The translations under genes and the position numbers were made by a program. Source: Tenggerimyces flavus (GTDB lineage: Bacteria; Actinomycetota; Actinomycetes; Propionibacteriales; Actinopolymorphaceae). Taken from it: a stretch of DNA of 64,000 nucleotides. The stretch lies in the NCBI RefSeq assembly GCF_016907715.1, contig NZ_JAFBCM010000001.1, forward strand, positions 6,076,001-6,140,000, in the 5' to 3' direction. Shown piece by piece: positions 61,947 to 64,000 of this stretch (position 1 is its first letter; each line of letters starts with the position of its first letter). The notes beneath the pieces were generated by a model. The model made no database searches. It was not told the DNA's origin and was given only the letters and a program-made list of their open reading frames with translations.

Positions 61947-63866
61947 CTACGCCAAGCCCCCGGCCGCGCGAGCCCGAAGGTCTTGGCGCAGCTTCTCCAG
62001 CCCGACCAGCTCGCCGAACATCCGGTTGTACGTCTCGGTCTGCTCGACCGGGTTGGTCCGCTGCAGCCGGGACTTCAGGTCGTTGACCTTCCGCCCGATA
62101 GACAGCTCCTGCACGCGGGCGACGAGCGCGCCGGCGTACTTCGGGCCGGGCTCGCCCGTCGAGCGCACCGGCTCGACCGCGAGCGCGGAGACGAGCGAAC
62201 GGACGGCGTCGTCGGTGGCCTTGTCCTGCACGTTCGACACCCACACGTCGCTGCCGACCGCGGTGCCTGCTCCCCCGGCCGCGCCGATCGCCTGCCGGAT
62301 CGCGACGTACGCCGGGTGGGTGAAGTCGGTGTCCTCGAGCACGTCGAACTCCGGTCCGACGGCGGTCGGCATCTGGATCGCGCACTTGAGCAGCTCGCGC
62401 TCGGAGGAGATGCGCGGGTCGTTCGGGTGCGGCATCGGGATCGTCGCCACCGCGACCGGGGCGCCGGCCGTTGCCGGCGCCACGGGGCGCTGGCCCGCGC
62501 GGTTGCCGCGGCCCTGCTGCCCCTGACGTCGCGGGTCGGCGGCCCGGCCGACCTCGGCGCGGACCTCCTCCATGTCCATGCCGAGCATGCCGGTGAGCTC
62601 GCGGCTGAACGCGGCGACCTTCGCCTTGTCGCGGATCGAGGCGACCAGCGGCGCGGCGGCGCGCAGCGCGTCGACGCGGCCGTCGGCCCGGTCGAGGTCG
62701 TAGCGGCGCAGGACGTTCGTCAGCACGAACCGGTAGAGCGGCACTCGTCGCGCGACCAGGTCACGGACCGCGGCGTCGCCCTTCGCCAGGCGCAGGTCGC
62801 ACGGGTCGAGGCCGTCCGGCTCGATCGCGACGTACGTCTGGGCGACGAACTGCTGGTCGCCCTCGAACGCCCGCAGCGCCGCCCGTTGCCCGGCCTCGTC
62901 GCCGTCGAAGGTGAAGATGACCTCGCCGCGGAACTCGTCGTGGTCGAGCATCAGCCGGCGCATCACCCGGGCGTGGTCCTCGCCGAACGCGGTGCCGCAG
63001 GTCGCGACCGCCGTGGGCACGCCGGCGAGGTGGCAGGCCATCACGTCGGTGTAGCCCTCGACGACCACCGCCTGTGCGCGCTTGGCGATCTCGCGGCGGG
63101 CCAGGTCGACGCCGTACAGCAGCTGGCTCTTGTGGTAGATCGCGGTCTCGGGCGTGTTGAGGTACTTCGCCTCGACCCGGTCGTCGTCGAACAGCCTCCG
63201 CGCGCCGAAGCCCACGACGTCGCCGGACAGCTCGCGGATCGGCCAGAGCAGCCGGCCGCGGAACCGGTCGTACGGGCCGCGCGCGCTGGTCGCGACGAGG
63301 CCGGACGCCTGCAGCTCCTCGTCGTTGAACCCCTTGCCGCGCAGGTGGTCGAGCAACGCGGAGTTGCCGCGCGGCGCGAAGCCAACACTGAACTGCTCGG
63401 CCGCCGCCTTGTCGAAGCCGCGGCTGGACAGGAAGTCGCGGCCCTTGGCGGCGTCGCCCGCGGCGAGCAGCTGCTCCTGGTAGAACTCGGCGGCGATCCG
63501 GTGCGCCTCGACCAGCCGCGCCCGCGTGTTGTGATCGCGCCGCTCCGGCCGCGCGCCGCCGTCCTCGTACCGCAGCTGGACGCCGGCCTTCAGCGCGAGC
63601 CGTTCGACCGCTTCGGCGAACCCGATGCCCTCGATCTTCTGCAGGAACGAGATGACGTCGCCGCCCTCCCCGCAGCCGAAGCAGTGCCAGAACCCGACGT
63701 GCGGACGCACGTTGAACGACGGCGACTTCTCGTCGTGGAACGGGCACAGCCCCTTCATCGACCCGACGCCGGCCTGCTTGAGCGTGACGTACTGCGAGAC
63801 GACCTCGTCGATCCGGGAGCGCTCGCGGACGAGCGCGATGTCCTCGTCCCGGATCCGACCTGCCAT
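61947..63866 (-). CDS. dnaG: DNA primase
   Basis: 639 residues. The N-terminal CHC2 zinc domain is GLCPFHDEKSPSFNVRP (Cys41, His44) with FWHCFGCGEGG (Cys62, Cys65). The core includes the basic segment GYDGRGRLLWPI-like (GPYDRFRGRLLWPI), and the TOPRIM domain VVVEGYTDVMACHLA with FTFDGDEAGQRAA carries the catalytic Glu and Asp residues. A DnaB-interacting helical C terminus ends the protein. It synthesises RNA primers at the replication fork. TAGACT 8 nt upstream of the ATG may be its -10 element. Confidence 0.95.
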   Translation of the reverse strand: MAGRIRDEDIALVRERSRIDEVVSQYVTLKQAGVGSMKGLCPFHDEKSPSFNVRPHVGFWHCFGCGEGGDVISFLQKIEGIGFAEAVERLALKAGVQLRYEDGGARPERRDHNTRARLVEAHRIAAEFYQEQLLAAGDAAKGRDFLSSRGFDKAAAEQFSVGFAPRGNSALLDHLRGKGFNDEELQASGLVATSARGPYDRFRGRLLWPIRELSGDVVGFGARRLFDDDRVEAKYLNTPETAIYHKSQLLYGVDLARREIAKRAQAVVVEGYTDVMACHLAGVPTAVATCGTAFGEDHARVMRRLMLDHDEFRGEVIFTFDGDEAGQRAALRAFEGDQQFVAQTYVAIEPDGLDPCDLRLAKGDAAVRDLVARRVPLYRFVLTNVLRRYDLDRADGRVDALRAAAPLVASIRDKAKVAAFSRELTGMLGMDMEEVRAEVGRAADPRRQGQQGRGNRAGQRPVAPATAGAPVAVATIPMPHPNDPRISSERELLKCAIQMPTAVGPEFDVLEDTDFTHPAYVAIRQAIGAAGGAGTAVGSDVWVSNVQDKATDDAVRSLVSALAVEPVRSTGEPGPKYAGALVARVQELSIGRKVNDLKSRLQRTNPVEQTETYNRMFGELVGLEKLRQDLRARAAGGLA

Positions 63867-63874
63867 GAGTGTGG

Positions 63875-63880
63875 AGTCTA
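63875..63880 (-). promoter_or_regulatory. -10 element before dnaG
   Basis: TAGACT on the minus strand, 8 nt from the ATG, would give a very short or absent leader. Confidence 0.35.
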
Positions 63881-63937
63881 CGACCGCGCCCCACCCGACT
63901 CACCGGCAGCGCTCGGACCTGTGGACGAAGGGTGCCT

Positions 63938-64000
63938 TCAGTGGACGAAGCCGCGCTGCAGCTGACGCAGAGCCTCCCGCCGCTCGGCCTGGTCCTGGCT
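63938..64000 (-). CDS. Unidentified gene, last 20 codons only
   Basis: The frame reads SQDQAERREALRQLQRGFVH and ends with TGA at 63938-63940; the rest lies outside the window. A charged helix is visible. In many actinobacteria dgt precedes dnaG, but this end does not clearly match, so no name is given. Confidence 0.4.
   Translation of the reverse strand, partial: SQDQAERREALRQLQRGFVH

Noticed and set aside
61587-63965. 792-codon open frame on the + strand
   Set aside because: Antisense to dnaG and the VOC gene, with no recognisable domain.
1-64000. CRISPR array, prophage or complete insertion sequence
   Set aside because: No regularly spaced repeats, phage structural genes or transposase domains were seen; the short repeats found are dispersed or paired only.

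Overview
The window is high-G+C DNA (about 70% by eye) with frequent GTG and TTG starts and many ATGA or GTGA gene overlaps. It also has an HrdB-like sigma factor, an AfsR-type regulator and DUF222/HNH genes. Together these indicate an actinomycete, probably a soil Actinomycetota of the Propionibacteriales/Kribbella kind; the genus is inference.

Layout. 1-12.9 kb: the 3' end of an AfsR/SARP-type NB-ARC/TPR regulator, a two-gene unit of unknown function preceded by 11-bp tandem repeats, a membrane protein, a frameshifted small secreted Cys protein, a cyclase-family hydrolase, an aldo/keto reductase, a LysR regulator, a 1247-residue secreted subtilase, a GNAT acetyltransferase and a methyltransferase. 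13-15.5 kb: two RibD/DHFR-like genes (the first frameshifted), a pyridoxamine-oxidase-fold protein and a DUF4291 protein. 15.5-19.8 kb: a decayed RHS polymorphic-toxin locus. It carries two toxin/immunity cassettes: a colicin-E9-like HNH DNase with an Im9-like immunity protein, and a YwqJ-type deaminase with a YwqK/MORN-like immunity protein. 20.2-21.5 kb: a DUF222/HNH gene flanked by inverted repeats. 21.9-29.6 kb: a four-gene ABC operon (ATPase, two permeases of about 1000 residues, ATPase). 30-35 kb: a SNF2-like helicase, an SLC13/ArsB-type permease and a cation/proton antiporter.

35-41 kb: two paralogous ABC-2 operons meet tail to tail. One has a GbsR/MarR regulator, an ATPase and two permeases. 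The other has a TetR regulator with a palindromic operator, an ATPase and one permease ORF that corresponds to the two permeases fused. 41-48 kb: small conserved genes, an M1-like lipoprotein peptidase, tRNA-Asn and tRNA-Met, a 5-FTHF cyclo-ligase with a chimeric 3' end, an MFS exporter, a Rossmann oxidoreductase, an internally deleted HxlR regulator and the sigma factor. 48-55.7 kb: sugar metabolism, with xylA, a Gfo/Idh dehydrogenase and a sugar-phosphate isomerase in one operon behind palindromic operator candidates, plus an alginate-lyase-family enzyme and xylB.

55.7-61.4 kb is the most unusual part. A translationally coupled bacterial ubiquitin-like operon (multiubiquitin-type Ubl, Cys-less E2-like protein, JAB-ThiF/E1 fusion) lies head to head with a coupled operon of an ECF-like sigma factor, an unknown 286-residue protein and a Rad50-like zinc-hook ATPase. 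The intergenic region between them contains a 34-bp perfect direct repeat that brackets a copy of a dispersed repeat. The window ends with a VOC protein, dnaG and the last 20 codons of an unidentified gene.

Two dispersed repeat families, a recurring leaderless-promoter signature and a cluster of 1-nt frameshifts confined to 4-20 kb are described in the findings. All functional calls rest on motif recognition by eye; no database search was run.
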